A DNA stretch of 64,000 nt from Phyllobacterium sp. 21LDTY02-6 (GCF_023554255.2 NZ_JAMJWD020000004.1:434001-498000); one strand, 5' to 3'. Counted from the stretch's first letter, positions 35,895-46,150 are shown. Notes: generated by a model from the sequence alone, not told the origin. Program-made: numbers and translations.

Positions 35895-36884
35895 CTATCG
35901 CTGGTTGCGGAACTGCAGCGATGCTTCCCATTTCAATGCGGATTCGACGATCTTGTCGAGATCGTCGAGCTGCGGCACCCAGCCAAGCTCATTGCGCGCC
36001 TTGTTGCTGTCGGCAACCACGGATGCCGCATCGCCCGGCCGCGGGCTGGTGGGGCGTGCGTCGATCGGCGCGCCGTGGACGCGCTCCACGCTGGCGATGA
36101 CTTCCTTGACCGAATAGCCGCGGCCATAGCCGCAATTGGCGACCATGCTGCTGCCGCCGGAGCGTAGCCGTTCGAGAGCCAGCCGATGGGCGGCGACGAG
36201 GTCCGTCACATGGATATAGTCCCGCACGCAGGTGCCGTCCGGCGTCGGGTAATTATTGCCGAACACCTCCATGTAGCGGCGCTTGCCGAGCGCCGTCTCG
36301 CAGGCGATCTTGATCAGATGCGTCGCGCCGCGCGTCGATTGACCGGTGCGTCCATTGGGATCGGCGCCGGCGACGTTGAAGTAGCGCAGCGCAGTATAAT
36401 GGAAGTTGTGGGCGGCGGCAGTGTCGCGCAGCATCCATTCCGTCATCAGCTTCGACAGGCCGTAGGGCGATTCCGGCCGCGTCGGATGGTCTTCATTGAC
36501 CGGCAGAAGCCCGCCATCGCCATAGACCGCGGCGGTGGAGGAAAAGATGAAGTTCTTGACGTCGGACTTCACCGCGGCGTCGATGAGCGTGCGGGATTTC
36601 GCGGTGTTGTTCTCGTAATAGGCGAGCGGATCGCGAACGGAATCGGGCACGACCACCGATCCGGCGAAATGGATGATCGCATCGACATAGTTGCGCTCGA
36701 TGGTCTGGCGCATCAGGCTCTGGTCGCCAATATCGCCGATGACGAGCTTGGCCTCCGGCGGCACCGCCCATTTGAACCCGGTCGAGAGCGTATCGACGAC
36801 GACGACCGATTCCCCCGCCTCCAGCAGATCCCAAACCATGTGGCTGCCAATATAGCCAGCACCCCCCGTCACCAGCACCGTCAT
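35895..36884 (-). CDS. galE: UDP-glucose 4-epimerase
   Basis: Interconverts UDP-glucose and UDP-galactose for polysaccharide precursors. The 329-residue product has the NAD motif VLVTGGAGYIGSHMVWDLLE at the start, SSTAAVYGD around residue 116, and the catalytic Tyr141-x3-Lys145 in SPYGLSKLMTEWML. The C-terminal half contains GTCVRDYIHVTDLV and NCGYGRGYSVKEVI. The ATG at 36884 is the natural start, right before the NAD motif. It could feed the polysaccharide locus at 2.4-11.2 kb. Confidence 0.97.
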   Translation of the reverse strand: MTVLVTGGAGYIGSHMVWDLLEAGESVVVVDTLSTGFKWAVPPEAKLVIGDIGDQSLMRQTIERNYVDAIIHFAGSVVVPDSVRDPLAYYENNTAKSRTLIDAAVKSDVKNFIFSSTAAVYGDGGLLPVNEDHPTRPESPYGLSKLMTEWMLRDTAAAHNFHYTALRYFNVAGADPNGRTGQSTRGATHLIKIACETALGKRRYMEVFGNNYPTPDGTCVRDYIHVTDLVAAHRLALERLRSGGSSMVANCGYGRGYSVKEVIASVERVHGAPIDARPTSPRPGDAASVVADSNKARNELGWVPQLDDLDKIVESALKWEASLQFRNQR

Positions 36885-36972
36885 CGCAATTGCCTTCTGC
36901 TGCGTCCCATTCGCCCTATATTGCAGCATCCGATCGTAGAGCCAATGGTGTCCGGTTCAATAAAGTGGGATT

Positions 36973-37106
36973 GCGGATTGATCCGCGACAATTGCAGATA
37001 TTGATTGTAGATATCACATTCATCAACCTGAGGGGACGGTAGCGGCGGGGTCCCTCGAAGCGTGGCAAATTGCCCACCCCGCGGTCGTGGATTTTGGCGG
37101 CCAAAA
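36973..37106. promoter_or_regulatory. hemA upstream region with three perfect palindromes
   Basis: Three separate palindromes lie upstream of hemA: GCGGATTGATCCGC (36973-36986), GGCAAATTGCC (37064-37074) and TTTTGGCGGCCAAAA (37092-37106, 33 bases before the start). The 254-base gap to galE is long enough for layered control. No exact FNR-type TTGAT-N4-ATCAA site was found. Confidence 0.5.
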
Positions 37107-37138
37107 ACGCTAGTAAATGAAGTGTACAGGAGCATTTC

Positions 37139-38416
37139 ATGGACTATCGGCGGTTTTTCGAAGACGCGATCGACCAGTTGCACGCTGAAAAGCGCTATAG
37201 GGTCTTCGCCAATCTGGAACGGATTGTGGGCAGATTTCCCCGCGCGCTCTGGCGCACGGCCGATGCCACGCGCGAGATCACGGTCTGGTGCTCCAATGAT
37301 TATCTCGGCATGGGACAGCACCCGAAAGTGATTGCCGCGATGCATGACGCCTCGAGCCGCATGGGTTCGGGCGCCGGCGGCACGCGCAATATTTCGGGCA
37401 CCAACCATCCGTTGGTCGAGCTGGAGCTTGAGCTCGCCGATCTGCACGGCAAGGAAGCCGGCCTGGTCTTCACCTCCGGCTTCGTCTCCAACGAGGCGTC
37501 CATTTCGACGATCGCCCGGCTGCTGCCGAACTGCCTCATCCTTTCGGACGAACTCAACCACGCCTCGATGATCGAAGGCGTCAAGCGTTCGGGCGCGGAG
37601 AAGCGCATCTTCCGCCACAATGATCTCGCCCATCTCGAGGAACTGCTGAAAGCTGCCGGTCGCGAGCGCGCCAAGCTCATCGTCTTCGAATCGGTCTATT
37701 CGATGGATGGCGACATCGCCCCGATCGAGGCAATTGCCGATCTGGCCGAGAAATACAATGCCATGACCTATATCGACGAGGTCCATGCGGTGGGCATGTA
37801 TGGCGAACGCGGCGGCGGGATAACCGACCGCGAGGGGCTTTCGCATCGCATCGACATCATCGAAGGCACGTTGGCCAAGGCGTTCGGCACTCTCGGCGGC
37901 TATATTGCCGGCCCGAAGAGCGTGATCGACGCCGTTCGCTCCTATGCGCCGGGCTTCATCTTCACGACCGCGCTGCCGCCGGTGATCGCCGCTGCCGCGA
38001 CCGAGTCGATCCGGCATCTGAAGACCTCGCAGGAGGAGCGCCGGCTGCACCAGCAACAGGCGCAGCTGACAAAGCAGGTCCTCGCCCAGGCCAATCTCCC
38101 GGTCATGCCTTCTGAAACGCATATCGTGCCGCTGCATGTCGGCGATCCCGAATTGTGCAAGAAGGCCAGCGACCGCCTGCTTGAGCAGCACGGCATCTAT
38201 ATCCAGCCGATCAACTATCCGACCGTTCCCCGCGGGACGGAGCGGCTGCGGATCACGCCGACCCCGTTCCACAGCAACGAGCTCATCGTCGAATTGAAGG
38301 ATGCGCTGGTGGAAGTCTGGACCGCGCTCGGCATCCCGTTCTCGACGGGAGAAACTTCGCCGGTCGAAGCCGACGACCGGGTGGTAACGCTCGCCGTATC
38401 AAAAGCCGGCGGCTGA
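37139..38416 (+). CDS. hemA: 5-aminolevulinate synthase
   Basis: Condenses glycine and succinyl-CoA to 5-aminolevulinate, the first step of heme synthesis in alphaproteobacteria (C4 pathway). The 425-residue product has [53 protein letters not shown], the PLP aspartate in [12 protein letters not shown], and the Schiff-base Lys247 in [16 protein letters not shown]. Length is standard. It is monocistronic, with a palindrome-rich promoter region; heme, oxygen and iron regulators control hemA in relatives, but which one acts here cannot be told. Confidence 0.98.
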   Translation: MDYRRFFEDAIDQLHAEKRYRVFANLERIVGRFPRALWRTADATREITVWCSNDYLGMGQHPKVIAAMHDASSRMGSGAGGTRNISGTNHPLVELELELADLHGKEAGLVFTSGFVSNEASISTIARLLPNCLILSDELNHASMIEGVKRSGAEKRIFRHNDLAHLEELLKAAGRERAKLIVFESVYSMDGDIAPIEAIADLAEKYNAMTYIDEVHAVGMYGERGGGITDREGLSHRIDIIEGTLAKAFGTLGGYIAGPKSVIDAVRSYAPGFIFTTALPPVIAAAATESIRHLKTSQEERRLHQQQAQLTKQVLAQANLPVMPSETHIVPLHVGDPELCKKASDRLLEQHGIYIQPINYPTVPRGTERLRITPTPFHSNELIVELKDALVEVWTALGIPFSTGETSPVEADDRVVTLAVSKAGG

Positions 38417-38455
38417 CGTTACCGGAGGCGGCCGTTACCAGAGGCTGGCGGGCCC

Positions 38456-39622
38456 TCAGCGGGCCTTGATCCACTCCGCCAGCCGGTCTGCCGCGGTTTC
38501 GATCTGGTCGAGCCTGCGGGCAAAACACAATCTCAGAAACGCCTCGCCGCCTTCGCCGAACGCAGTTCCCGGCGCAAGTCCGACCTTGGCCTGATCGACG
38601 ATATCGAAGGCGGCGCGATAGGAATCGGTGATGCCGTCTATGCCGAAGAACAGGTAGAAGGCACCAGCCGGCGGCGACAGCCTGACGCGGCCCGTATCGA
38701 TCAGCCTGGCGCACAGGATATCGCGGGCCTGGCGCGCCCGCTCGACCTGCATGCGGACGAATTCATCGCCCTCATCAAGCGCCGCGACAGCACCGCGCTG
38801 CATGAATTGCGCCACGCCCGACGTCGAATATTGAATGAGGTTCTCGATCGTCGTGCCGAGCGAGGGGTGCACGACCAGCCAGCCGACCCGCCAGCCGGTC
38901 ATCGCCCAGTTCTTGGAGAAGCTGTTGACGAAGATGATGCGGTCTTCCGCGTCCATCACATCGAGAAACGAGGGCGCGCGGCGTCCGCCATAATAGAACT
39001 GCGAATAGATTTCGTCGGCGATGATCCAGAGTCCATTGGCGCGCGCCATGGCCAGGATCTCCTTCAGCGTCTCGATATCGGCGGTCCAGCCGGACGGATT
39101 CGTCGGCGTGTTGATGAAGAGCGCCTTCGTCCTCGGCGTGATCTTGTCCTTGATCTTCTGCGGATCGAGCGACCAGCCATTGCCGGTGAAATCCTGGGTG
39201 ACGGCGACCGGCCGGGCACCGCCTATGGCAGCGGCGGCGGCGAAATTCGGCCAGGCCGGAGAAAGGTAGATGACCTCATCGCCCGTGCCGGCCGTAGCCT
39301 GGATCGCCAGCTGGATCGACTGCATGCCCGAGCCGGTGACATAGAAATGCTCCACCGGCAGGCGCAACGCGAAATGTCGGTGGTAATAATCCGACAATGC
39401 CTGGCGCAGCTCCGGAATGCCGGCCTGCCAAGTGTAGAAGGTCTCGCCATTCGCAAGCCCGCGATTGGCGGCGTCGCGGATGAAGTCCGGCGTCGGCAGG
39501 TCGCCCTCGCCCGCCCATAGCGGGATGACGTTCTCCTGCCGCCGGCCGTGGTTCATGACGGCAACGATGCCGCTTTCGGGCGCTGCTGCCGCCTCGTGTC
39601 GCAAATGCTGGATCAGACTCAT
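38456..39622 (-). CDS. Pyridoxal-phosphate aminotransferase, class I/II
   Basis: A 388-residue fold-type I aminotransferase. NTPTNPSGW, IIADEIYSQFYYGG and the PLP Lys237 in NSFSKNWAMTGWRVGWLV are clear, and the C-terminal LRLCFARRLDQIE contains the substrate carboxylate Arg. It belongs to the aspartate aminotransferase superfamily, but the amino acid used is not evident. It is convergent with hemA and has no operon partner. Confidence 0.93.
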   Translation of the reverse strand: MSLIQHLRHEAAAAPESGIVAVMNHGRRQENVIPLWAGEGDLPTPDFIRDAANRGLANGETFYTWQAGIPELRQALSDYYHRHFALRLPVEHFYVTGSGMQSIQLAIQATAGTGDEVIYLSPAWPNFAAAAAIGGARPVAVTQDFTGNGWSLDPQKIKDKITPRTKALFINTPTNPSGWTADIETLKEILAMARANGLWIIADEIYSQFYYGGRRAPSFLDVMDAEDRIIFVNSFSKNWAMTGWRVGWLVVHPSLGTTIENLIQYSTSGVAQFMQRGAVAALDEGDEFVRMQVERARQARDILCARLIDTGRVRLSPPAGAFYLFFGIDGITDSYRAAFDIVDQAKVGLAPGTAFGEGGEAFLRLCFARRLDQIETAADRLAEWIKAR

Positions 39623-39762
39623 GCTCGGGTCCCCTTTTCAGGGGACCACTAAAGCAAGCAGGCCAGTTAATCACGCGGATATTTGTGATGTTTCCATCAG
39701 CCCGAATGATAGTCTGCTGACAGAGCCTGACAAGGCGCCCCCCCTTGCCAGCTACTTGTCCG

Positions 39763-40188
39763 CTACTTGGCCGCGCGGTTCGCCAGCAGATCGCGGATAT
39801 CGGTGAGAAGCGCTTCTTCCTTGGTCGGTGCCGGCGCTGCTTCCGGTTCCGGTGCCTTCTCCTGCCGCTTGAAGCGGTTCATCGCCTTGACGACCATGAA
39901 CAGCACCCAGGCGACGATCAGGAAGTTGATCAACAGGGTGATGAAATTACCATAGGCGATGGTGGCGCCCGCCTCGCGCGCAGCAGCCAGATTGCTGGCA
40001 GGCGCGCCGGCCAACTGGATATAGAGATTAGAAAAATCGATGCCGTTCGTCAGCAGCCCGACGACCGGCATGATGATGTCGGTGACGATGGACTCGACAA
40101 GCTTGCCGAACGCACCGCCGATGATGACGCCGATGGCAAGATCCACCATATTGCCCTTCAGGGCGAATTCCTTGAATTCCTGTAACAT
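39763..40188 (-). CDS. mscL: Large-conductance mechanosensitive channel MscL
   Basis: A 141-residue inner-membrane channel that opens under osmotic downshock. It starts [20 protein letters not shown], contains the TM1 glycine pattern [20 protein letters not shown], a periplasmic loop and TM2 ([20 protein letters not shown]), and ends in a charged cytoplasmic helix with [15 protein letters not shown]. Length is typical. It is a single gene with 200 bases of AT-rich upstream DNA shared with the kinase gene. Confidence 0.97.
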   Translation of the reverse strand: MLQEFKEFALKGNMVDLAIGVIIGGAFGKLVESIVTDIIMPVVGLLTNGIDFSNLYIQLAGAPASNLAAAREAGATIAYGNFITLLINFLIVAWVLFMVVKAMNRFKRQEKAPEPEAAPAPTKEEALLTDIRDLLANRAAK

Positions 40189-40384
40189 GCTATACCGCTC
40201 TCCAACGTTGTATGTTAATCCAAATCTATTATACCCTGAGGCCGGGACTACCAGACGCCGGCAAGAGTAGCAGAAGTTTTACGATAGTTAAGTGCTTGAT
40301 TTGGTTTTCTACTGTTCATTTCCGCAGTAGTTCATCGCAACAAAACAATTACTAGTCTGATACATATTGGACAGAAAGTGACCC

Positions 40385-43300
40385 ATGGGGTCGGCTGCAT
40401 TCATCATCATCCAGCTTTACCTGCTGTTCCAGGCGCTGGTTGCGCTGCAGGCGGACAGACGCCCGGTTTCGACACGGCGCTCGCGGCAGCTTCTTTACCT
40501 GCTGGTGGTTATCGGCAGCGGGACATCCTGGATATTCTACGGCTCGCCCAGCTATGCGGCCGTGCATGGCATCGAATATATCGGCCTCTACATCGGCATC
40601 ATCCTTGCCTATACGATCGGCTTTCCGGTGCTGGCGCATGTCGGGCGCGTCGTGCGGCAGCAGGGCATCGCCTCGATCTCGGATTTCATCGGCTCGCGCT
40701 ACGGCAAGAGCTTCCTCGTCGCCGCCGTCGTCACGGCCATCGTCACCATCGGCCTCGTTCCCTATATCGCGCTGCAGGTGCGCGCGCTGCACTATCTCGC
40801 CGGCGCCTTCAAGGACCAGCCTTTTTTCCCGACGCTCGAACATGATCGTGCCCACGGCATCCTGGAGATCGGCGCGCTGATCCTTTGGGTCGTGTATTAC
40901 TGCGCCCGCTCGCAAAGCTATGGCGAGCGCCATGAGGGGCTCCTCTTCGTCCTCGCCATGGATACCCTCATCAAGTTCGGCGCCTTCGTTCTCGTGGGCA
41001 TCAGCATCCTGCTGGTGATCGACTGGCCGGATGCGTCGTTCGCCGATCGCCTGTGGCAGACGGATATCGTGGCAGGTTTCGGCCAGGATTTCTCCTTCGC
41101 CAATCTTGCCAGCCTCGCCCTGATCGGCGCGGCGGTGATCGTCCTTCTGCCCAGTCAGTTCTATGTGAATTTCGTCGATCAGCGCGGCGGACAGAACCTG
41201 CGATCGGCGCGCTGGTTCGTTCCGCTCTCGCTGTTCGTGATGGGCCTGTTCGTGCTGCCCATCGTCATCGCCGGCCAGGCATTTTCGCACAACCCCGAGC
41301 TCACCGACTTCTATTTCTTCACCGCGCCTCTCGCCGCGGGGGCAAATGTCGTTTCGATCATCGCCTTCATCGGCGGCGTGGCGGCGGCGACGAGCATGAT
41401 CTTCCTGCCTTCGATGCTCCTCGCCGTATCCATCTCCAACGATATCGTGCTGCCCCTGCTCTGGCGCCGGGCGGCCGCCGATCGGAAGGGTGGAGACTTC
41501 GTCGGCACCATTCGCAATACGCGCATGGCGGTCATTGTCGTGGTCCTGCTGATCATGCTCATCTACGAGCATTATCTCAGCGACCATATATACTTCGCCT
41601 CGCTCGCCCTGATCTCGGCGGTGGCATTGATCCAGCTCCTGCCCGCCTTCGTCGGCGGCATCTTCTGGAACCGGGCGACGGCGCGCGGCGCGCTGTGGGG
41701 CATGTGCGGCGGCTTTGCCGTCTGGATCTATACGATGGTGCTGCCGTCGCTCCTCGATCCCGCCTCCGAACTGCTGATTGCGGGTCCTCTCAACCTGTCG
41801 GCGCTCAGGCCCGAAGCGCTGTTCGGCTCCGAGGTGAGCGCCTATGCCAATGGGTTGTTCTGGAGCCTCCTGGTCAATTCGACCCTGTTCGTCGCCGGGT
41901 CCCTGTCGCGCTCGCCGGCGCCGCTGGAACGCATCCAGGCGGCGCATTTCGTCATCGACGGTTCTGCCGTGGCCGATCCCGCCGACATGCTGCAACCGAA
42001 TATCCTCTTCGGCCAGCTCAAGACCACGTTGGCGCGCTATATTGGCGAGCAGCACGCCGATTCCGCCTTTGCCACCTTTTGCCGGCAAGAGGAGATCACG
42101 CTGGCCGACGATCAGCCCGCCGACTTCAAGACCGTGCAATTCGCCGAGCACCTGCTTTCCGAGGTCGTCGGCCCGCCCTCGGCCCGCACCATTCTGGCCC
42201 TCGCAATGGGTCCGACGACCTCGTCGCAGCGCAAGGCGCAGATCCTGCTCGACCATGCCACCGGTGCGCTGGCGCAGAACCGGCAGCTGCTGCAGACCGC
42301 GCTCGACCGCATGGACCAGGGCATCGCCGTCTTCGACAGCGGCCACCGGCTGAGTTGCTGGAACCTGCAATTCCAGTTGATCCTCGAGCTGCCGCGGGAA
42401 TTGCAGCGCATGGGCACGCCGCTCGGCCACATATTGCGGGCAATGTTCCAGCGTGGCGATCTCGTCGATCTTGGCGCCGAATACCAGACCAATGACGGCA
42501 CCGCGCCGATCATTCCGTGGCGGATCAAGATGCGCAATGCCGAGCAGACGATCGAGGTGCGTTCGAACCCCATGCCCGGCGGCGGCCTGGTGACGACCTT
42601 CACCGATATCAGCCAGGCGGTGAATGCCGATGAATTGCTGCGCCGGACCAATGAATCGCTGGAGCAGCGCGTGCGCGAACGGACCGGCGAACTCACGCTG
42701 GCCAACCAGCAGCTGGTCAGGACGCAGAAGCGCGCCGAAGACGCCAATCTGGAAAAGACGCGGTTCCTGGCCGGCGCGAGCCATGACCTGCTGCAGCCGC
42801 TCAATGCGGCGCGGCTCTACTCGTCCGCGCTGACCGAACGCCTCGACAGCATCAATGAAAAGGAACTGGTGCGCAATCTCGACTCGTCGCTGGAAGCCGT
42901 CGAAACCATCATCAGCGCCCTGCTCGACATTTCCCGGCTGGATACCGGCGCGCTGAAGCCGGTGATCTCGGTGTTTCGCATGGATGCCCTGCTGCGGCAG
43001 GTGGAAAGCGATTTCATGCCCATCGCGCGCGAGAAGGGGCTGGAGCTGCGCATCCTGCCGACCTCGGCCGTGGTGGCGACGGATCGCAACCTGCTGCGCC
43101 GGCTGGTGCAGAACCTCGTTTCCAACGCCATCAAATATACCCGCTCGGGCAAGGTGCTGGTGGGCGTGAGGAGGCGGGGCCAGACCCTCCATCTCAATGT
43201 CCATGACACCGGCATCGGCATTCCGAGGACGCGCCTCGACGACATATTCCGCGAGTTCACCCGCCTGACCGGCGGCATGCGCGAATCCGACGGGCTGGGG

Positions 43301-43849
43301 CTCGGCCTCTCGATCGTCGAGCGTATCGCCCATCTGCTCGACATGGGCATCAGCGTCGATTCAACGCCCGGCCGTGGTTCCCGGTTCGCCGTGAGCATGG
43401 CGGCATCGCAAGCGCAGCCGGTATCGGTCAGCATTTCGGCGCCCGCGCCGCAAAAGCCGGGCGCGCTGGCCGGCCTGCGGGTGATGTGCATCGACGACAA
43501 TGAAGCTTCGCTGGCGGGAATGCAGCAGCTGCTGCAGACCTGGGGCTGTACCGTCACGGCGTTTCGTTCGGCGGAAGCGGTTCGCCGCTATTGCCAGGAC
43601 AAGGGCGCCATGCCCGAGGCGGTGCTGGCAGACTACAATCTCGACAATGAGAACGGGCTGGACCTGATCGGCTTCATCCGGGGCCATTTCGGCGGCGAGC
43701 TGCCGGCCTCGCTGGTAACGGCAGACCGTTCGGCGGAGGTCCTCGAAAGGGCGGCGCGGGACCATGTGACGATCCTCAACAAGCCGGTCAAGCCGGCGAT
43801 GCTCCGGGCCCTGATAACGCGCTTGAAGGATAGCGTCGCGGCGGAGTGA
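40385..43849 (+). CDS. Hybrid sensor histidine kinase with N-terminal sodium/solute symporter domain (CrbS/MxtR-like)
   Basis: A large membrane protein of 1154 residues. Residues 1 to about 500 form an SSS transporter-like domain with about 13 helices (YIGLYIGIILAYTIGFPVLA, ISDFIGSRYGKS). A cytoplasmic linker and a PAS domain (about 640-750) follow, then a coiled-coil, HisKA with His800 in AGASHDLLQPLNAARLYSSA, HATPase (LVSNAIKYTRSGKVLVG, DTGIGIP, GLGLGLSI), and a receiver domain with Asp1083 in AVLADYNLDNENG. Such proteins sense acetate or similar carbon sources and act through a NarL-type regulator; that regulator gene lies convergently two bases away. Specific ligand and flux coupling are inferred. 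Confidence 0.92.
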   Translation: MGSAAFIIIQLYLLFQALVALQADRRPVSTRRSRQLLYLLVVIGSGTSWIFYGSPSYAAVHGIEYIGLYIGIILAYTIGFPVLAHVGRVVRQQGIASISDFIGSRYGKSFLVAAVVTAIVTIGLVPYIALQVRALHYLAGAFKDQPFFPTLEHDRAHGILEIGALILWVVYYCARSQSYGERHEGLLFVLAMDTLIKFGAFVLVGISILLVIDWPDASFADRLWQTDIVAGFGQDFSFANLASLALIGAAVIVLLPSQFYVNFVDQRGGQNLRSARWFVPLSLFVMGLFVLPIVIAGQAFSHNPELTDFYFFTAPLAAGANVVSIIAFIGGVAAATSMIFLPSMLLAVSISNDIVLPLLWRRAAADRKGGDFVGTIRNTRMAVIVVVLLIMLIYEHYLSDHIYFASLALISAVALIQLLPAFVGGIFWNRATARGALWGMCGGFAVWIYTMVLPSLLDPASELLIAGPLNLSALRPEALFGSEVSAYANGLFWSLLVNSTLFVAGSLSRSPAPLERIQAAHFVIDGSAVADPADMLQPNILFGQLKTTLARYIGEQHADSAFATFCRQEEITLADDQPADFKTVQFAEHLLSEVVGPPSARTILALAMGPTTSSQRKAQILLDHATGALAQNRQLLQTALDRMDQGIAVFDSGHRLSCWNLQFQLILELPRELQRMGTPLGHILRAMFQRGDLVDLGAEYQTNDGTAPIIPWRIKMRNAEQTIEVRSNPMPGGGLVTTFTDISQAVNADELLRRTNESLEQRVRERTGELTLANQQLVRTQKRAEDANLEKTRFLAGASHDLLQPLNAARLYSSALTERLDSINEKELVRNLDSSLEAVETIISALLDISRLDTGALKPVISVFRMDALLRQVESDFMPIAREKGLELRILPTSAVVATDRNLLRRLVQNLVSNAIKYTRSGKVLVGVRRRGQTLHLNVHDTGIGIPRTRLDDIFREFTRLTGGMRESDGLGLGLSIVERIAHLLDMGISVDSTPGRGSRFAVSMAASQAQPVSVSISAPAPQKPGALAGLRVMCIDDNEASLAGMQQLLQTWGCTVTAFRSAEAVRRYCQDKGAMPEAVLADYNLDNENGLDLIGFIRGHFGGELPASLVTADRSAEVLERAARDHVTILNKPVKPAMLRALITRLKDSVAAE

Positions 43850-43851
43850 GA

Positions 43852-44514
43852 TCAGCTCTCGATCGCCTCGGCGATCTCGCGGTCGCCGCGAAACCGTGCA
43901 AGGCGGATGACGGCCTGGGTGCGACTGTCGACGCCGAGCTTGTAGAGCACGGCCGAGACATGGGCCTTCACCGTCGCTTCCGAAACCTGCAGCTCATGGG
44001 CGATCTGCTTGTTCAGCATGCCGTCCGCCATCATGCCGAGCACGCGGCTCTGCTGCGGCGTCAGCTTGCGGATGCAACGGATGAGATCGGCAAGCTCCGG
44101 CTCGAGTTCGCTCGGCTCGCTGTCGCCGAGCGGCGACCATATTCCGCCGTCGAGAATGACCTGCACGGCCGATCTTATCGTGTCGGGGCTGGAGGATTTG
44201 GAGATGAAACCTGCAGCGCCGAGCTCCAGCGCCGATTGTATGGTCACGGCATCGTCGCTCGCCGAAACGATGGCGATCGGCACCAGCGGCTGGATGGCGC
44301 GCAGGGCGATGAGGCCGGTAAGGCCGCCGGCATCGCTCAGCGAAAGGTCGAGAAGGACAAGGTCGAGATCGGTCGAGACATGAAGCAGCCGCTTTGCGCT
44401 TTCGAGATCGCCGATTTCCATGATTTCCAGCTGTTCGCCGAAGTTTGCCAGCGCCAGTTTGAGCGCGCCTCTAAACAATGGGTGGTCGTCTACGATAACG
44501 AACCGGTAATGCAT
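43852..44514 (-). CDS. NarL/LuxR family response regulator (CrbR/ErdR-like)
   Basis: A 220-residue regulator. The receiver domain has Asp9-Asp10, phosphorylation site Asp56 in LVLLDLSLSDAGG, and Lys106 in GFISKSSS; the LuxR-type helix-turn-helix is at about 149-200 (LTPQQSRVLGMMADGMLNKQ, VSEATVKAHVSAVLYKLGV). It is almost certainly the partner of the adjoining transporter-kinase. In relatives this pair turns on acetyl-CoA synthetase for acetate use; no such gene is in the window. Confidence 0.94.
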   Translation of the reverse strand: MHYRFVIVDDHPLFRGALKLALANFGEQLEIMEIGDLESAKRLLHVSTDLDLVLLDLSLSDAGGLTGLIALRAIQPLVPIAIVSASDDAVTIQSALELGAAGFISKSSSPDTIRSAVQVILDGGIWSPLGDSEPSELEPELADLIRCIRKLTPQQSRVLGMMADGMLNKQIAHELQVSEATVKAHVSAVLYKLGVDSRTQAVIRLARFRGDREIAEAIES

Positions 44515-44737
44515 CTGCTAATCCTCAATTGGTATCAAATAAAACATCTAAACCTAAAGGCGTAATGCCAACGACTAAATCCATTTTTTCTGATATATCA
44601 ATAAGTATTTGGCACTTTGTAAAGTTCTTCGGCTGTATTGAGGGAACGTCGTTAAGCCTAGTCCGTTAAAGTGCCTTGGCAAAACCTTATTCCCGAGCGA
44701 TTATTCAATTGTGGGGACGAGTTAGAAAGAGAATTGC

Positions 44738-45688
44738 ATGATTACACACACTCTTTATCCGGAGGCACAGCCCTATCAGGAGCAGATGCTTGAAGTTTCG
44801 GGGTTGCACACGATACATATTGAGGAATGCGGCAATCCCGACGGCAAGCCGGTAATCATGATTCACGGCGGACCGGGTGGCGGCATCAACCCCACCATGC
44901 GTCGCCTGCATGATCCCGAACAGTACAGGATAATCCTCTTCGACCAGCGCGGCTGCGGCAAATCCACCCCGCATGCGGAGCTCGAGGAGAACACGACCTG
45001 GGACCTCGTCGCGGACATGGAGCGCATCCGCACCCATCTCGGCATCGACAAATGGCAGGTGTTCGGCGGGTCCTGGGGCTCGACGCTGGGGCTCGCCTAT
45101 TCGCAGACCCATCCCGACCATGTCAGCGAACTCATCCTGCGCGGCATCTTCCTCGTCCGGCGCTTCGAGATCGACTGGTTCTATTCCAATGGCGCAAGCA
45201 TCATCTATCCCGACCGTTTCGAGGCCTACCAGGCCCATATCCCGGAAGAGGAACGGGACGACATGGTCGCCGCCTATTACAAGCGCCTGACCGATCCAGA
45301 CCCGGCGGTGCGCCTCGCCGCCGCCAAGAACTGGGCGCGCTGGGAAGGCTCCGCGCTGTCGCTGCTGCCGGACCCCGCGCGCGCCGAAGCCTTCGCGTCG
45401 GATAATTTCGCCATCGCCTTTGCGCGCATCGAATGCCACTACTTCCAGAATGGCGGCTTCTTCGAAACCGACGATCATCTGCTGCGCCATGCGCATCTGA
45501 TCCGGCACATCCCCTGCACCATCGTGCATGGCCGCTATGACATGTGCACACCGCTGCTCAATGCCTGGCACCTCAAGAAAGTATGGCCGGAAGCCGATTT
45601 GCGCATCGTCGAGGATGCCGGTCATGCCGTCACCGAACCCGGCATCGTGCACGAGCTGATCGCGGCGACCAAGCGCTACGCCGCCTAG
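44738..45688 (+). CDS. pip: Prolyl (proline) iminopeptidase, alpha/beta hydrolase
   Basis: Removes N-terminal proline from peptides. The 316-residue product has the S33-family hallmarks: MIHGGPGGGINPTMRRLHDP with the oxyanion-hole motif HGGPGGG (43-49), DQRGCGKSTPH, and the nucleophile Ser112 in GGSWGSTLGLAYSQTHP. The acid (VHGRYDMCTP) and the histidine (DAGHAVTEP) of the triad are visible in the C-terminal half. The cytoplasmic form lacks a signal peptide. A long AT-rich stretch lies between it and the response regulator. Confidence 0.96.
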   Translation: MITHTLYPEAQPYQEQMLEVSGLHTIHIEECGNPDGKPVIMIHGGPGGGINPTMRRLHDPEQYRIILFDQRGCGKSTPHAELEENTTWDLVADMERIRTHLGIDKWQVFGGSWGSTLGLAYSQTHPDHVSELILRGIFLVRRFEIDWFYSNGASIIYPDRFEAYQAHIPEEERDDMVAAYYKRLTDPDPAVRLAAAKNWARWEGSALSLLPDPARAEAFASDNFAIAFARIECHYFQNGGFFETDDHLLRHAHLIRHIPCTIVHGRYDMCTPLLNAWHLKKVWPEADLRIVEDAGHAVTEPGIVHELIAATKRYAA

Positions 45689-45706
45689 GCCGACAAGGCC
45701 CGCCGA

Positions 45707-46150
45707 TCACGCTGCAAGATGCTTGCGGCGTGATTTGACCACCCAGAGATGGCCGAAGGGATCGACGAGAACGCCCGCCCTGTCGCCATTGTCGAGGGTC
45801 TCGACCGCGTTGCGGACGCGCGCGCCCTCCGCGACGGCATGGTGCATGATGCGATCCGCATCATCGACATGGATGTCGAGCATGACCGGCGTCGCGCCGA
45901 TGGCATGGGCCGAGCGCGGCCCGCCGAGCGACGCATCCGCATCGCGCTTGGGATTGGCGCCCACGATCATGATGACGGATTCGCCGAGCCGGATTTCCGC
46001 CGCTATCAGCACGCCCTGGTGCAGATAGGGCCTGCCGACAAGCTGCGCCCCGAATACCGCCCCATAGAAGTCCAGCGCGTTCTGCTGGTCCCCATGACGC
46101 ACAAAAAGCCTTATCGACACCTCGCCAATCAGTGTTGGTACGGCAAACAT
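45707..46150 (-). CDS. VOC superfamily protein (glyoxalase/bleomycin resistance-like)
   Basis: A 147-residue two-module VOC protein: SIRLFVRHGDQQNALDFYGA in the first module and VMLDIHVDDADRIMHHAVAE and DRAGVLVDPFGHLWVVKSRR in the second, as in PhnB/YdcF-like members. Metal or substrate cannot be told. The ATG at 46150 has GGGAG upstream; an earlier ATG lacks one. It is convergent with pip. Confidence 0.88.
   Translation of the reverse strand: MFAVPTLIGEVSIRLFVRHGDQQNALDFYGAVFGAQLVGRPYLHQGVLIAAEIRLGESVIMIVGANPKRDADASLGGPRSAHAIGATPVMLDIHVDDADRIMHHAVAEGARVRNAVETLDNGDRAGVLVDPFGHLWVVKSRRKHLAA

Noticed and set aside
36999-37018. FNR/FixK box near TTGATTGTAGATATCAC upstream of hemA
   Set aside because: The second half does not match ATCAA at the required four-base spacing.
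40352-43333. A 993-codon open frame on the minus strand across the hybrid kinase
   Set aside because: Same reason: the plus-strand kinase has all its motifs, while the antisense product is a low-complexity acidic/basic mix.
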